A DNA stretch of 64,000 nt from Streptomyces roseicoloratus (GTDB lineage: Bacteria; Actinomycetota; Actinomycetes; Streptomycetales; Streptomycetaceae), in the NCBI RefSeq assembly GCF_004117935.1, contig NZ_SDOY01000113.1, positions 1 through 64,000 on the forward strand, in the 5' to 3' direction. A program made the position numbers and the translations under genes. Below, piece after piece: positions 31,792 through 41,512 of the stretch. The first letter of the stretch is position 1, and every line of letters starts with the position of its first letter. The notes below the pieces were generated by a model, which was given only the letters and a program-made list of their open reading frames with translations, ran no database searches and was not told the origin of the DNA.

Positions 31792-33872
31792 TGGCCTCGG
31801 AAGGACTGACGGCCGCCGCCCCGGCCGGCACGCCCGGCCGCCGCCCACGGGCCCTGCTCGTGGGCGGCGGCCTGTCCCTCGTCCTCGCCGCGGTCGTGGT
31901 GGTCCACCTCGGCCTCGGCGTGTCCGGCGTCGGCATCGGCGACATCCTGGACCTGCTGCTCGGCCACGGCGACGCCCGCACCGAGGACGTCCTCGTCGGC
32001 AGCCGGCTGCCGCGCACCCTGACCGGCCTCGTCGTCGGCGTCGCGCTCGGCGTCTCCGGCGTGCTCGTCCAGGGCGCGACCCGCAACCCGCTGGCGGCTC
32101 CCGACACGCTCGGCGTCAACGCCGGGGCCTACTTCGCCGTGGTCCTCGTGGCCTACACCGGCGTCGGCCTCGGCCCGGTGCCCGCCGGCGGCGCCGCGTT
32201 CCTCGGCGGACTGCTCGCGGTCGGTCTGGTCTACCTCCTCACCAGCGGGGGAGTGCTGACGCCCGGCCGGGTGCTGCTGGCCGGCGCGACGGTCGCCCTG
32301 GCCGCCACCTCGGCCGCCGAGTTCCTGCAGATGCTCGACGTGCAGGCCACCCGCGGGCTGTTCTTCTGGGGCAACGGCACCCTCCTCCAGTCCGGTCTGG
32401 AACGGCCGCTCACCCTCGGTGCCGTCGTCCTCGCCGGTGCGCTCGCCGCCCCGTTCCTGGCCCGCCCGCTCGACCTGCTCGCGCTCGGCGACGAGACCGC
32501 GCAGGCGATGGGCGTACGGGTCGAACGGATCCGCCCCGCCGCCTTCCTGCTCGCCGTCCTGCTGTCCGCCTCGGCCGTCTCCCTCGCCGGGCCGATCGGC
32601 TTCGTCGGACTCATCGGCCCCGTCATCGTGCGCCAGTTGGGCATGCGCCGGCACGCCGTGCTCGTGCCGATGGCGGCGCTGCTCGCCTCCGCGCTCGTCC
32701 TGGGCGCCGACGCCGCCGCCCAGCTGATCGTGACGCCGTCCGCGACCCAGCCCGCCGAGATCCCCGTCGGCGTGGTCACGGCGCTCATCGGCGGGCCGGT
32801 CTTCATGGTCCTGGCCCGCCGGGTGAGCACCGGCGACGCCGACACGGGCGCCGCCGTCGTGGTCTCCGACCGCCGCCGCGCACCCGGGTACGCCGTCGCG
32901 CTCGGCGGTGGTCTCGTCGCCCTGGCCGTCGCGATGGCCGTGTCGCTGCGCGTCGGCGACGTGCCGGTCGGCTGGAGCCAGTTGTGGGCCGCGCTGACCG
33001 GCTCCGCCGAGCAGATCACCGAGGCCGTGGTCTCCTTCCGGCTGCCGCGCATCCTGGTCGCCGCCCTGGCCGGTGCGTGTCTGGCCGTCGCCGGCGCCGC
33101 CGTGCAGGCGGTCGTCCGCAACCCGCTGGCCGAACCGGGACTCGTCGGCGTGACCGGCGGGGCGTCGCTCGGCGCCATCACGGTCATCCTGCTCGTCCCG
33201 TCGGCTCCGCTGGTGGCCCTGCCCGCCGCGGCGGGCATCGGCGGGGTGCTGATGCTGTTCCTGGTGCTCCTCGTGGCGCGCGGCACGAGAAGCGGCGGCC
33301 GGTCCGGGATCGACCCGACGCGGGTGGTGCTCGTCGGCATCGGCGCGGCCGCCACCTCGATGGCGCTGGTCAACATCATGGTCGTGGGTGCGCAGATGAA
33401 CATCTCGGCCGCCCTCGGCTGGCTCGCCGGCAGCACCTACGGCCGGGACTTCACGGCCCTGGGCTGGCTGGCCCTGCCGGCCCTGGCGGCCGTGCTGCTG
33501 GTGATCGCCGCCCGCCCGGTGAACCTCCTCTCCCTCGGTGAGGAGCTGCCCCGCGCCCTCGGGCTCGACCTGGGCCGGGCACGGCTGCTGATCCTCGGCG
33601 CCGGAGCGGTCCTCGCCGCCGGCACGGCGGCCGCGGTCGGCGCCGTCGGCTTCGTCGGACTGGTCGCGCCCCACCTGGCACGGCGCGTCGTCGGCAACAG
33701 CACCGCGCGCATGGTGCCGATGGCCGCCGTCCTCGGCGCGGTCCTCGTGGTGTCCTCGGACGCCCTGGGCCGCTGGCTGCTCGCCCCGACGGAGATCCCG
33801 GTGGGCATCGTCACGGCCCTCGTCGGCACGCCGTACCTCGTCTGGCTCCTGCGCCGGAGCCGCGACGTCTGA
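31791..33872 (+). CDS. Fused double permease of Fe-siderophore ABC transporter (FecCD-FecCD)
   Basis: 693 residues, about twice the usual 340, made of two FecCD/BtuC-type permeases in tandem (break near residue 350). Each half shows RLPR near its start, then the GA-x-x-Q-x-x-x-RNPLA motif (QGATRNPLAAPDTLGV; QAVVRNPLAEPGLVGV) and a late GFVGL(I/V) segment that contacts the ATPase. The arrangement is that of FhuB and lets one polypeptide form the whole membrane pore. It starts on the last base of the lipoprotein stop, so both are translated together. Confidence 0.95.
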   Translation: MASEGLTAAAPAGTPGRRPRALLVGGGLSLVLAAVVVVHLGLGVSGVGIGDILDLLLGHGDARTEDVLVGSRLPRTLTGLVVGVALGVSGVLVQGATRNPLAAPDTLGVNAGAYFAVVLVAYTGVGLGPVPAGGAAFLGGLLAVGLVYLLTSGGVLTPGRVLLAGATVALAATSAAEFLQMLDVQATRGLFFWGNGTLLQSGLERPLTLGAVVLAGALAAPFLARPLDLLALGDETAQAMGVRVERIRPAAFLLAVLLSASAVSLAGPIGFVGLIGPVIVRQLGMRRHAVLVPMAALLASALVLGADAAAQLIVTPSATQPAEIPVGVVTALIGGPVFMVLARRVSTGDADTGAAVVVSDRRRAPGYAVALGGGLVALAVAMAVSLRVGDVPVGWSQLWAALTGSAEQITEAVVSFRLPRILVAALAGACLAVAGAAVQAVVRNPLAEPGLVGVTGGASLGAITVILLVPSAPLVALPAAAGIGGVLMLFLVLLVARGTRSGGRSGIDPTRVVLVGIGAAATSMALVNIMVVGAQMNISAALGWLAGSTYGRDFTALGWLALPALAAVLLVIAARPVNLLSLGEELPRALGLDLGRARLLILGAGAVLAAGTAAAVGAVGFVGLVAPHLARRVVGNSTARMVPMAAVLGAVLVVSSDALGRWLLAPTEIPVGIVTALVGTPYLVWLLRRSRDV

Positions 33873-33884
33873 CACACGGACGGC

Positions 33885-33958
33885 GGCCCGCCCGGCACTC
33901 GCGTCGGCAGCCCGTGCAAGGCGAGCCCTGCACCCGGCGGCCGTCCGCCGGGCGGGCC
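33885..33958. terminator. Bidirectional terminator between importer and MFS genes
   Basis: Perfect 11-bp arms GGCCCGCCCGG (33885-33895) and CCGGGCGGGCC (33948-33958) enclose a smaller GTGCA/TGCAC hairpin. They lie between the convergent permease and MFS genes. Confidence 0.5.
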
Positions 33959-33996
33959 CGCGCGTCAGGAGCGCCGCGTGGCCCTGGGGTGTGTGG

Positions 33997-35511
33997 TCAG
34001 GAGGGCTGGGGCGCCCGGGGCCGCCGGCGGGTCGTGGAGGCGCCCGCCCGGGACGGTACGGGCCGGAGCGTGCGGGCGGCCACCACACCCAGGAGGCAGA
34101 CCAGGGCGGCGGCCAGGCACACGGCCGTGAAGGCGCCGGAGAAGGCCGAGCGGGCCAGCGGACGCAGGGCGGGGTCGAGGAGCTCGAACCGCCCGGTCTC
34201 CACGGCCTCGCGCAGCGGCGCGGCGCCCGCCGGTCCGGCGCCGAGGCCGCCGTCCAGACGGCCGGAGAACACGGCACCGAAGACGGCCACGCCGGTGGCG
34301 GTGCCGAGCGGGTAGCAGGCGTTCGTGAGGCCCGACGCCGTCCCGGTCCGCTCGGCGGGCACCGCGCCCACCGCGACGCCCATCAGCGGCGGGAAGATGA
34401 CGGCCCCTCCGGCGCCGAGCAGCACGAGACCGGTGACCATGACGGCCTGGCCGGCGCCCGCACCCGCCGCGGCCAGCGCGAGGAGTCCGAGCCCCTGCGC
34501 GGCGAAGCCCAGGGCCACCAGGACATCGGGCGCGTACGCCTTCTGCAGCCGGTTCACGAACATGCCCGCGACGAGCAGACTGCCCGTCAGGGGCAGCAGG
34601 AGCAGCCCCGTCCGGAGGGGCGAGTGCGCGTGGGTGCTCTGCAGCCACAGCGTGAGGAAGGCGAGCACGCCGAGGCTGGACAGCCGGGCGAGGAAGCCGA
34701 GGAGCGCGGCCCCCGTCAGGGCCCGGATCCGCAGCAGCGTGACGTCGATCAGCCCGCCGCCGCGGCGTCCGCCGGCGACCAGGGCCGCTCCGAGCAGCAG
34801 ACAGGCGCCCGCGGAGACCAGGACCTCGGGCGCCGTCCAGCCCGCCTCGGGTCCGGTCACCAGCGGATAGTGCAGCGCGAGGAGGAAGCCGACGGCGAGC
34901 AGCGCGCCCGGCACGTCGACGCGCCGCCCGGGGTCCGCGGGCGCCGCGGACTCGGGCATGCGGGTCAGCGCGCCGGCCATGACCAGCACGCCGACGGGGA
35001 CGTTGACCAGGAAGATCCAGCGCCAGCCCAGCGCCTCGACGAACACGCCGCCGACGACCGGCCCGAGCGCGCCGGCGGCGGAGGCCACGAGGGCGTACGA
35101 GGCGATCGCCGCCTGGCGCCGGCCCCCCTCGTACGCGGCGGCCAGGAGGGCCAGGGTCGGCGCGAACACCATGGCGCCGCCGAGCCCTTGGGCGGCCCGG
35201 GCGGCGATGAGGGCGCCGGCGTCGGGAGCGAGGCCGCAGGCGGCCGACGCGAGGGTGAACAGGCCCATCCCGGCGACGAACACGGTCCGTCTGCCGATCC
35301 GGTCGGAGAGGGCCCCGGCGGTGAGCAACAGTGCCCCGAAGGCCAGCGAGTACGCCGAGACGGTCCACTGCACCTGGCCGAGGCCGGTTCCGAGATCGCG
35401 GGCGACGTCCGTGAGCGCGACGTTCACGACGGTGACGTCCAGGGTCATCATGACGCCGCCGGCGCTCACGAGAGCGAACGTCCACCGGGGGCCGTGCCGT
35501 CGGGAGGGCAC
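33997..35511 (-). CDS. MFS transporter, DHA2 (14-TMS) family; probable siderophore exporter
   Basis: 504 residues with 14 predicted helices. The DHA2 signatures are clear: LDVTVVNVALTDVARDLG (motif D1), GALSDRIGRRTVF (motif A), LIAARAAQGLGGAM and the antiporter motif C region GALGPVVGGVFVEALGWRWIFLVNVPVG. GTG start at 35511 with GGAGG upstream. Its promoter region is shared with the siderophore operon and its iron box, and its position between importer and biosynthesis genes makes siderophore export the likely role, by drug/proton antiport. The Arg/Pro-rich C terminus is cytoplasmic. Confidence 0.9.
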   Translation of the reverse strand: MPSRRHGPRWTFALVSAGGVMMTLDVTVVNVALTDVARDLGTGLGQVQWTVSAYSLAFGALLLTAGALSDRIGRRTVFVAGMGLFTLASAACGLAPDAGALIAARAAQGLGGAMVFAPTLALLAAAYEGGRRQAAIASYALVASAAGALGPVVGGVFVEALGWRWIFLVNVPVGVLVMAGALTRMPESAAPADPGRRVDVPGALLAVGFLLALHYPLVTGPEAGWTAPEVLVSAGACLLLGAALVAGGRRGGGLIDVTLLRIRALTGAALLGFLARLSSLGVLAFLTLWLQSTHAHSPLRTGLLLLPLTGSLLVAGMFVNRLQKAYAPDVLVALGFAAQGLGLLALAAAGAGAGQAVMVTGLVLLGAGGAVIFPPLMGVAVGAVPAERTGTASGLTNACYPLGTATGVAVFGAVFSGRLDGGLGAGPAGAAPLREAVETGRFELLDPALRPLARSAFSGAFTAVCLAAALVCLLGVVAARTLRPVPSRAGASTTRRRPRAPQPS

Positions 35512-35625
35512 CGCTGAACACCTCCGTACGCGGTAGGGAACGGTCCGTCAGGGCACCGGACACGGCAGGGTGTTCGCGCCGGCGTCCATGGTGACCGTCG
35601 TCAACTGGCCGTGTCTGTCCGAAAG

Positions 35626-35657
35626 TTGACCTTGTTCATTAGGTAAGCCTAACCTAA
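35626..35657 (+). promoter_or_regulatory. Promoter and near-consensus iron box of the NIS siderophore operon
   Basis: TTGACC (35626-35631) and TAACCT (35650-35655) are spaced by 18 bases and fit a housekeeping promoter. The iron box TTAGGTAAGCCTAACCTAA (35639-35657), 17 of 19 consensus positions, covers the -10. Iron-loaded DmdR/IdeR binding would block the operon, and possibly the divergent MFS gene. Confidence 0.92.
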
Positions 35658-35724
35658 TGTAACGCCCGCTTGGGCGTCCAGGCGTTCGAGCGAACCGAAT
35701 CCAGACAGAATCCGGAGCCGCCTG

Positions 35725-37545
35725 ATGACCCCTACCGACCATCCCGTGCCCGTCCTGCCCGACGTGGATCCCGCGGCCTGGCGGGAGGCCAACCGCCGCC
35801 TGCTCGCCAAGGCCCTCGGCGAGTGGTGCTTCGAGGACATGCTCAAGGCGACCGGCACCGAGGACGGCGGCTACCGGATCGACCTGAACAGCGGCACGAC
35901 CTACGCCTTCCACGCCACGCCCGGCGCCTTCGGCTGGCTCCGCGTCGACCCCGACTCGATCACCCGCACCGCCACCAGCATGCTCGGCAACGCGATCGCC
36001 CAACCCGCCTGGGACGCCCTGCAGTTCCTGATGGAGGCGGCCACCACCATCGACAGCGACCCCTCCACCCTCGCCACCTACTTCACCGAGCTCTCGGCCA
36101 CCCTCGCCGTCGACGCCGCCCGCCTCACCCACGGCGGAGAGACGGTCGCCGAACTGCGCGCCCTCGGCCACTCCGAGCTGGAGTGCCGCATGACCGGCCA
36201 CAACCTCCTCGTCGCCAACAAGGGCCGGATCGGATTCTCCGCCACCGACGTCCGGCAGTACGCGCCCGAGTCGGCCCGGTCGCTGAAGCTCCTGTGGGTC
36301 GCCGTCCACCGCGGCCTGGCCGAATTCCGCGGCACTTCGGAACTGTCCGAAAACGGCATCCTGTCGGCGGAACTGGACGAGGAGACCCGAAGCCGCTTCA
36401 CCGCCGTCCTGGAACGGGCCGGCGTCGACCCCCGGAGCTACGTGTGGATGCCCGTCCACCCCTGGCAGTGGGACCACGCCGTCCAGACCCTGCACGCCGC
36501 CGACGTCGCGCAGCGCCGCATCATCCCGCTCGGCGACAGCCCCGACGCCTACCTGCCTGGCCAGTCCATCCGCACCATGGCCAACATCAGCGCGCCCGAC
36601 CGCCACGACGTCAAACTCCCGCTGAAGATCCTCAACACCCTGGTATGGCGCGGCATCCCGCCGCACTGCACCATGGGCGCCCCGGTCGTCACCCAGTGGC
36701 TGCGCGGCCTCGTCGAGCGCGACGCCTTCCTCACCGACGAGCGCCGCACCGTCTTCCTCGGCGAGATCGCCTCCGTGACCGTGCGCCACCCCTACCTCTC
36801 CACCCTCGACCAGGCCCCCTACCAGCACCTGGAAGCCCTCGGCTGCATCTGGCGCGAATCGGTCTCCGCGCGCAAGGACCCGGACGAGCGGGTCCGCACC
36901 TTCGCCTCGCTCCTGCACGTCGACGGCGCCGGGAACGCCTTCGTCGCCGAACTCGTCCGCGCCTCGGGGCTCGACCCGCAGGAATGGCTGCGCCGCCTCT
37001 TCGACACGCTCCTCGTGCCGATCATGCACGTGCTCTACCGCTACGGCGTCACCTTCAACCCGCACGGCCAGAACACCCTCATCGGCTACGACGCCGACGA
37101 CGTACCGGTGCGCCTCTTCCTCAAGGACTTCGTCGACGACGTGTGCGTCTCCTTCACCGACGTACCCGAACGCGGCCCCGAACCAGACGGACACGACCAC
37201 GTCCTGCCCCGCAAGCACCCGTCGATCATCAAGCAGCACGTCGTCGACCAGGTCTTCGTCGGCCACTTCCGCTACCTCGCACCGCTCTGCGCCGAGCAGC
37301 TCGGCGTGCCGGAGCGGACCTTCTGGCGGCTCGTACGGCAGACGATCCTCGACTTCCAGCAGCAGTTCCGCCGGAGCTTCCCCGAACTCGCCGGACGGTT
37401 CGCCGAATACGACCTGCTCACCCCCGAGATCCCCCGCTACGGCCTGAACCGCGACCGCATCGTCGTCACCCGCTACGGCGACCGCGCCCTGCGCCACGCG
37501 CTGTTCCCGAACGGCACGCACCCCAACCCGCTCGCCGAAGGCTGA
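35725..37545 (+). CDS. NIS siderophore synthetase, IucC/DesD-like (type C)
   Basis: 606 residues, IucA/IucC family (NRPS-independent siderophore synthetase), which joins a carboxylate to an amine through an acyl adenylate. Core motifs: GHNLLVANKGRIGFSATDVRQYAPE near residue 155-180, the HPWQWDH motif, the SIRTMAN segment, and MHVLYRYGVTFNPHGQNTL, where the conserved HGQN lies; a C-terminal ferric-reductase-like extension is absent. The overall look is nearer to IucC/DesD than to the second synthetase at 39093. It is the first gene of five in the operon behind the iron box. Probably catalyses the second (or final) amide-forming step. Confidence 0.93.
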   Translation: MTPTDHPVPVLPDVDPAAWREANRRLLAKALGEWCFEDMLKATGTEDGGYRIDLNSGTTYAFHATPGAFGWLRVDPDSITRTATSMLGNAIAQPAWDALQFLMEAATTIDSDPSTLATYFTELSATLAVDAARLTHGGETVAELRALGHSELECRMTGHNLLVANKGRIGFSATDVRQYAPESARSLKLLWVAVHRGLAEFRGTSELSENGILSAELDEETRSRFTAVLERAGVDPRSYVWMPVHPWQWDHAVQTLHAADVAQRRIIPLGDSPDAYLPGQSIRTMANISAPDRHDVKLPLKILNTLVWRGIPPHCTMGAPVVTQWLRGLVERDAFLTDERRTVFLGEIASVTVRHPYLSTLDQAPYQHLEALGCIWRESVSARKDPDERVRTFASLLHVDGAGNAFVAELVRASGLDPQEWLRRLFDTLLVPIMHVLYRYGVTFNPHGQNTLIGYDADDVPVRLFLKDFVDDVCVSFTDVPERGPEPDGHDHVLPRKHPSIIKQHVVDQVFVGHFRYLAPLCAEQLGVPERTFWRLVRQTILDFQQQFRRSFPELAGRFAEYDLLTPEIPRYGLNRDRIVVTRYGDRALRHALFPNGTHPNPLAEG

Positions 37546-37557
37546 GGAGTACCTGCC

Positions 37558-39096
37558 GTGACGCCCCTGACCTCCACGCGCCCGCCACGCTCCGGCCTCG
37601 CCCCGTCCCCGCTCGCCGGCTCCCGCACCGGCCTCGCCGACGTCCTCGCCGCCCTCACCGGCGCCGCCGACGCCGTCGCGAACGCCCGCCGCCCCGAAGG
37701 ACCCCTGCCCGCCGGCACCCCCGCCGAGGTCCTCACCGCCGCCGCCCGCGCACTCGGCCCGGCCGAACTGCCCGCCGAGGGCCTGGGTGCCGAGGCCGCA
37801 CTCGGCCTCCTCGCCACCGTCCTCACCGAACACGGCATCGACCTCACCCACCCCCGGGCCGCCGCCCACCTCCAGCCACCCGCGCTGACGGTCGCCGTCG
37901 CCGCCGACGTCCTCGCCAACGCGGGCAACGCCTCGCTCGACACGTACGACTCCGGCCCCTCGGCCATCGCCGTCGAACGCTGGCTCATCACCGCCCTGAC
38001 CCGGCTCGCCGGCCTCGGCGAGCGCGCCGACGGCGTCCTCACCCCCGGCGGCTCCCTGTCCAACCTCATGGGCCTGCTGCTCGCCCGCGACGCCGCCGCC
38101 CACCGGCGCGGCATCGACGCCCGCGCACACGGCGTCGCCGCACTGCCCGGACCCGTCGTGTTCTGCTCCGAACTCGCCCACTTCTCCACTCACCGCGCCT
38201 GCGCCGCCCTCGGCCTCGGCGAAGCCGCCGTCCACCCCCTGCCGGTCGACGACCGGCGCCGCATGCGGCCCGACGCCCTGCTCGCCGCCCTCGACGCCCT
38301 CGGCCCCGACCGCACACCCGTCGCCGTCGTCGCCACCGCCGGCACCACGGACTTCGGCACCGTCGACCCGCTCCCGCAGATCGCCGAGATCGCCGCCGAA
38401 CGCGGCATCTGGATGCACGCCGACGCCGCCTACGGCTTCGGCGCGCTCTTCTCGGACCGCCTCGCCGACCGCCTCGCCGGACTCGAACTCGCCGACTCGA
38501 TCACGCTCGACCTGCACAAGACCGGCTGGCAGCCCGCCGCCGCCAGCGTGCTCCTCGTCTCCGACACCACCGCCTTCACCGCGCTCGACCGCGAGGTGGC
38601 CTACCTCAACCCCGCCGACGACTCCGAGGCCGGCTACGACGGACTGCTCGGCCGCAGCCTCCAGACCACCCGCCGCCCCGACGCCGTCAAGGCCGCCGCC
38701 ACCCTCCTCACCTACGGCCGCACCGGCATGGGCCGGCTGATCGACACCTGCCACGACCTCGCCCGGCACGCCGAACGCCGCATCCTCGCCGAACCCGACC
38801 TCGAACTGGTCTCACCCGCCGAACTCACCACCGTCGTCTTCCGCTACCGCTGCGCCGACCCGGCCGCCACCGACGACGTCAACGCCGCCCTGCGCCGCCG
38901 CCTCCTGGAAACCGGCACCGCCCTCATCGGCCGCACCGAGGCCGCGGCCCCGGCACCCGGCGCACCACGCCGGGTCTGCCTGAAGTTCACCCTCCTCAAC
39001 CCCACCGCCACCACCGACGACATCGACGGCCTCGTGGCCGCCGTCCTCGACGCGGGCCGCACCTGCGAACGACACATCAAGGAGAACGCCGCATGA
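37558..39096 (+). CDS. PLP-dependent group II decarboxylase (lysine or diaminobutyrate)
   Basis: 512 residues, DesA/RhbB-like. The PLP lysine is Lys321 in LDLHKTGWQP; VATAGTTDFGTVDPL and IWMHADAAYGFG give the cofactor-stacking and Asp contacts; LTPGGSLSNLMGLLLARD binds the phosphate. In siderophore loci this enzyme makes cadaverine from lysine (DesA) or diaminopropane from diaminobutyrate (RhbB). No aminotransferase for diaminobutyrate (RhbA/Dat) accompanies it, which favours lysine and hence cadaverine. GTG start 12 bases after the synthetase stop with GAGGAG; ends with an ATGA overlap into the next gene. Confidence 0.92.
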   Translation: MTPLTSTRPPRSGLAPSPLAGSRTGLADVLAALTGAADAVANARRPEGPLPAGTPAEVLTAAARALGPAELPAEGLGAEAALGLLATVLTEHGIDLTHPRAAAHLQPPALTVAVAADVLANAGNASLDTYDSGPSAIAVERWLITALTRLAGLGERADGVLTPGGSLSNLMGLLLARDAAAHRRGIDARAHGVAALPGPVVFCSELAHFSTHRACAALGLGEAAVHPLPVDDRRRMRPDALLAALDALGPDRTPVAVVATAGTTDFGTVDPLPQIAEIAAERGIWMHADAAYGFGALFSDRLADRLAGLELADSITLDLHKTGWQPAAASVLLVSDTTAFTALDREVAYLNPADDSEAGYDGLLGRSLQTTRRPDAVKAAATLLTYGRTGMGRLIDTCHDLARHAERRILAEPDLELVSPAELTTVVFRYRCADPAATDDVNAALRRRLLETGTALIGRTEAAAPAPGAPRRVCLKFTLLNPTATTDDIDGLVAAVLDAGRTCERHIKENAA

Positions 39097-40877
39097 GCAC
39101 CACCACCACGGCGGCAACCACCCAGGCCGACCCCCTGCACGCCCCCGACGCCCGCGGCGCCTCCGAGCACGCCCACCTCGAGGCACTGCTCCGCTGCTGG
39201 CTGCGCGAGACCGGCACGCCCGTCACCCCCGGCCCGCTGCGGGTCGACCTCCCCACCACCGGGCTCGCCCTCGTCACCGAGGTCACCCACCGCTCGCCCA
39301 CCGGCTGGCACCGCTTCGGCCCCACCCGCCTGGAGGGCCCCGGCGGCCCGCTCGGCGAGACCGCCGACCCCGTCACCGCCGTCGCCCTGCTCTCCGCCGA
39401 GGCCGCCGCACGCGGCGGCGGCCGCCCCGGCGGAGTCCCCGCCGGCGAGGTCGCCGACCTCGTGGAGCGCACCGCCGAATCCGTGCGCCGCGTCGCCGCC
39501 TTCATCGCCGACCGCCGCGGCCGCCCGCAGCCGCCGCCCGGCGTGGACGGCTTCCTCGACGCCGAACAGTCCCTGCTGCTCGGCCATCTGAACCACCCCG
39601 CGCCCAAGAGCCGCGACGGCATCTCCGACCACGAGGCCGCCGCCTACTCGCCCGAACTCCGCGGCTCCTTCCGGCTGCACTGGTTCGCCGCCGACCCCGA
39701 CGTCGTCTCCCACGACGCCGTCGACGGCGCGCCCTCCCTGGCCGGCCGCGACACCGTCGCCCTCCTCGCCGACCTCGCGGGACGGCCCCGCGACGACGGC
39801 CGGATCCTCGTCCCCGCCCATCCCTGGCAGGCCAGGGACCTCCTCCACCGCCCCCGCGTCAAGGCCCTCGTCGCCTCCGGCGCCCTCACCCCGCTCGGCG
39901 AACTCGGCCCCGCCTGGTGGCCCACGTCCAGCGTGCGCACCGTCTACCGGCCCGACGCCGACGTGATGCTCAAGCTCTCCCTCGGGCTGCGGCTCACCAA
40001 CTCCCGCCGCGAGTCCACCCGCACCGAACTGCGCCGCGGCCTGGAGATCAACCGCCTCCTCGACGCCGGACACGCGGCCGGCACCTTCGCCGCCCACCCC
40101 GGCTTCGCCATCACCCGCGACCCCGCCTGGATCGCCGTCGACGAACCCGGCCGGCCCGAGGGCCCCGACGTCACCGGCCTCGACGTCGCCGTACGCGAAG
40201 TGCCCCGCGACATCCGCTCGCTGCGCTGTCTGGTGGGCCTCGTCGCCCCGCGCCCCGGCCTCGGCCGCAGCGCCCTCGGCGACCTCGTCGCCGGCCTCGG
40301 CCCCGGCGCGGCCGAACAGTGGACCGCCGACTACACCGACCACGTCCTCGTCCCCATGCTGCACCTCTACGCCGCCACCGGAATCGGCCTGGAGGCACAC
40401 CAGCAGAACACCCTCGTCCGCCTCGACGAGCGCGGCCGGGTCACCGGCGGCACCTTCCGCGACAACCAGGGCTACTACCTGGCCGCGTCCCACCTCCCCG
40501 GCCTGCTCAAGCGGCTCGGCGCCGACTCCTCCACCCTCGCCGTCGTCGACGACGCCCTGGTCGACGACCGGCTCTCCTACTACCTGCTGCGCAACCAGGC
40601 CCTCTCCGTCGTCGGCTGCCTCGCCGTCGACGGCCTCGCCGACGAACGCGCACTCCTCGCCGTCCTCGCCGACCGGCTGCGGGCGGCGCTGCCCGCCCTG
40701 GCGGCGGCCGGCCCCGACGGCGACCGGCTCGCCCGCCGCTGGCTCACCGCCGACACCCTGCCCTGCAAGGGAAACCTGCTCACCCGGCTGCACGGCATCG
40801 ACGAGGTCCTCGCCCCCCTCGACGCCCAGTCCGTCTACCTCGACGCCCCCAACCCCCTGCAGGAGGCCGCCCGATGA
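39093..40877 (+). CDS. NIS siderophore synthetase, IucA-like (type A)
   Basis: 594 residues, second IucA/IucC family protein of the operon. Motifs: LLGHLNHPAPKSRDGI, which holds the conserved nucleotide-binding HP-KSR, LVPAHPWQARDLL, SSVRTVYRPDADVMLKLSLGLRLTNSRR, and the later GIGLEAHQQNTLV with the conserved EAHQQN. These details are of the IucA/AcsD type that uses citrate with an amine. Two different synthetases imply that both ends of a dicarboxylic core such as citrate are amidated. Overlaps the decarboxylase stop (ATGA) and the acyltransferase start (ATGA). Confidence 0.93.
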   Translation: MSTTTTAATTQADPLHAPDARGASEHAHLEALLRCWLRETGTPVTPGPLRVDLPTTGLALVTEVTHRSPTGWHRFGPTRLEGPGGPLGETADPVTAVALLSAEAAARGGGRPGGVPAGEVADLVERTAESVRRVAAFIADRRGRPQPPPGVDGFLDAEQSLLLGHLNHPAPKSRDGISDHEAAAYSPELRGSFRLHWFAADPDVVSHDAVDGAPSLAGRDTVALLADLAGRPRDDGRILVPAHPWQARDLLHRPRVKALVASGALTPLGELGPAWWPTSSVRTVYRPDADVMLKLSLGLRLTNSRRESTRTELRRGLEINRLLDAGHAAGTFAAHPGFAITRDPAWIAVDEPGRPEGPDVTGLDVAVREVPRDIRSLRCLVGLVAPRPGLGRSALGDLVAGLGPGAAEQWTADYTDHVLVPMLHLYAATGIGLEAHQQNTLVRLDERGRVTGGTFRDNQGYYLAASHLPGLLKRLGADSSTLAVVDDALVDDRLSYYLLRNQALSVVGCLAVDGLADERALLAVLADRLRAALPALAAAGPDGDRLARRWLTADTLPCKGNLLTRLHGIDEVLAPLDAQSVYLDAPNPLQEAAR

Positions 40878-41512
40878 CCACCACGGACCCCACGGCCGGA
40901 CCCGCGGCGAATCCCACGGCGGACCTGGTTGTGAATCCGACGCCCGACGGAGCCGCGGTCCCCGGCCCGCCGCTCCCGCTCCTCCACGGCCGCTGGTCCG
41001 CCCGCGTCGCCCGCGCCGAAGGCACCGACCTCGACCTCGTGCACGGCTGGATGCGGTCCCCGCACATCGACGCCTTCTGGCACCAGGCCTGGCCGCGCGA
41101 GCGCTGGCACGAGGAGATCGCCGGCCACCTCGCGGGCGACGCGATCCTGCCCGTGCTCGTCGACCTCGACGGCCGGCCGCTGGCCTACCTCGAGATCTAC
41201 CGGGTCTTACGCGACCGGCTCGCCGGACACTACCCGCACCTGCCCCACGACCTCGGCGTCCACATCGCCATCGGCGAGCGGTCCCGAACCGGCCGGGGCC
41301 TCGGCCGGACCCTGCTCCGCCTCGTCGCCGAAGGCCTGTTCGCCGCCGACCCGGCCTGCGTCCGCGTGTCCGCCGAGCCGGACGTCGGCAACGCGCCCTC
41401 GCTGCGGGCCTTCGAAGCCGCCGGCTACCGGCCCTGCGGCACGGTCGCGTTCCCCGACAAGACCGCCGCCCTCATGATCCACCCGCGCACGGAAGGGGAC
41501 CTGCCCCGATGA
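40874..41512 (+). CDS. GNAT acyltransferase, IucB-like
   Basis: 212 residues. After a Pro/Ala/Thr-rich tail of about 35 residues comes an IucB/RhbD-type acyltransferase: WMRSPHIDAFWHQAWPRERWHEEI, then LAYLEIYRVLRDRLAGHYP, HDLGVHIAIGE and a C-terminal GNAT acetyl-CoA segment RTGRGLGRTLLRLVAEGLF. In siderophore pathways it acylates the N-hydroxylated diamine (acetyl or succinyl) to make the hydroxamate. Translationally coupled at both ends by ATGA overlaps. Confidence 0.92.
   Translation: MTTTDPTAGPAANPTADLVVNPTPDGAAVPGPPLPLLHGRWSARVARAEGTDLDLVHGWMRSPHIDAFWHQAWPRERWHEEIAGHLAGDAILPVLVDLDGRPLAYLEIYRVLRDRLAGHYPHLPHDLGVHIAIGERSRTGRGLGRTLLRLVAEGLFAADPACVRVSAEPDVGNAPSLRAFEAAGYRPCGTVAFPDKTAALMIHPRTEGDLPR

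Noticed and set aside
35548..38769. A 1073-codon minus frame opposite the siderophore operon
   Set aside because: Composition is that of an antisense shadow; the plus strand has intact NIS synthetase and decarboxylase motifs.
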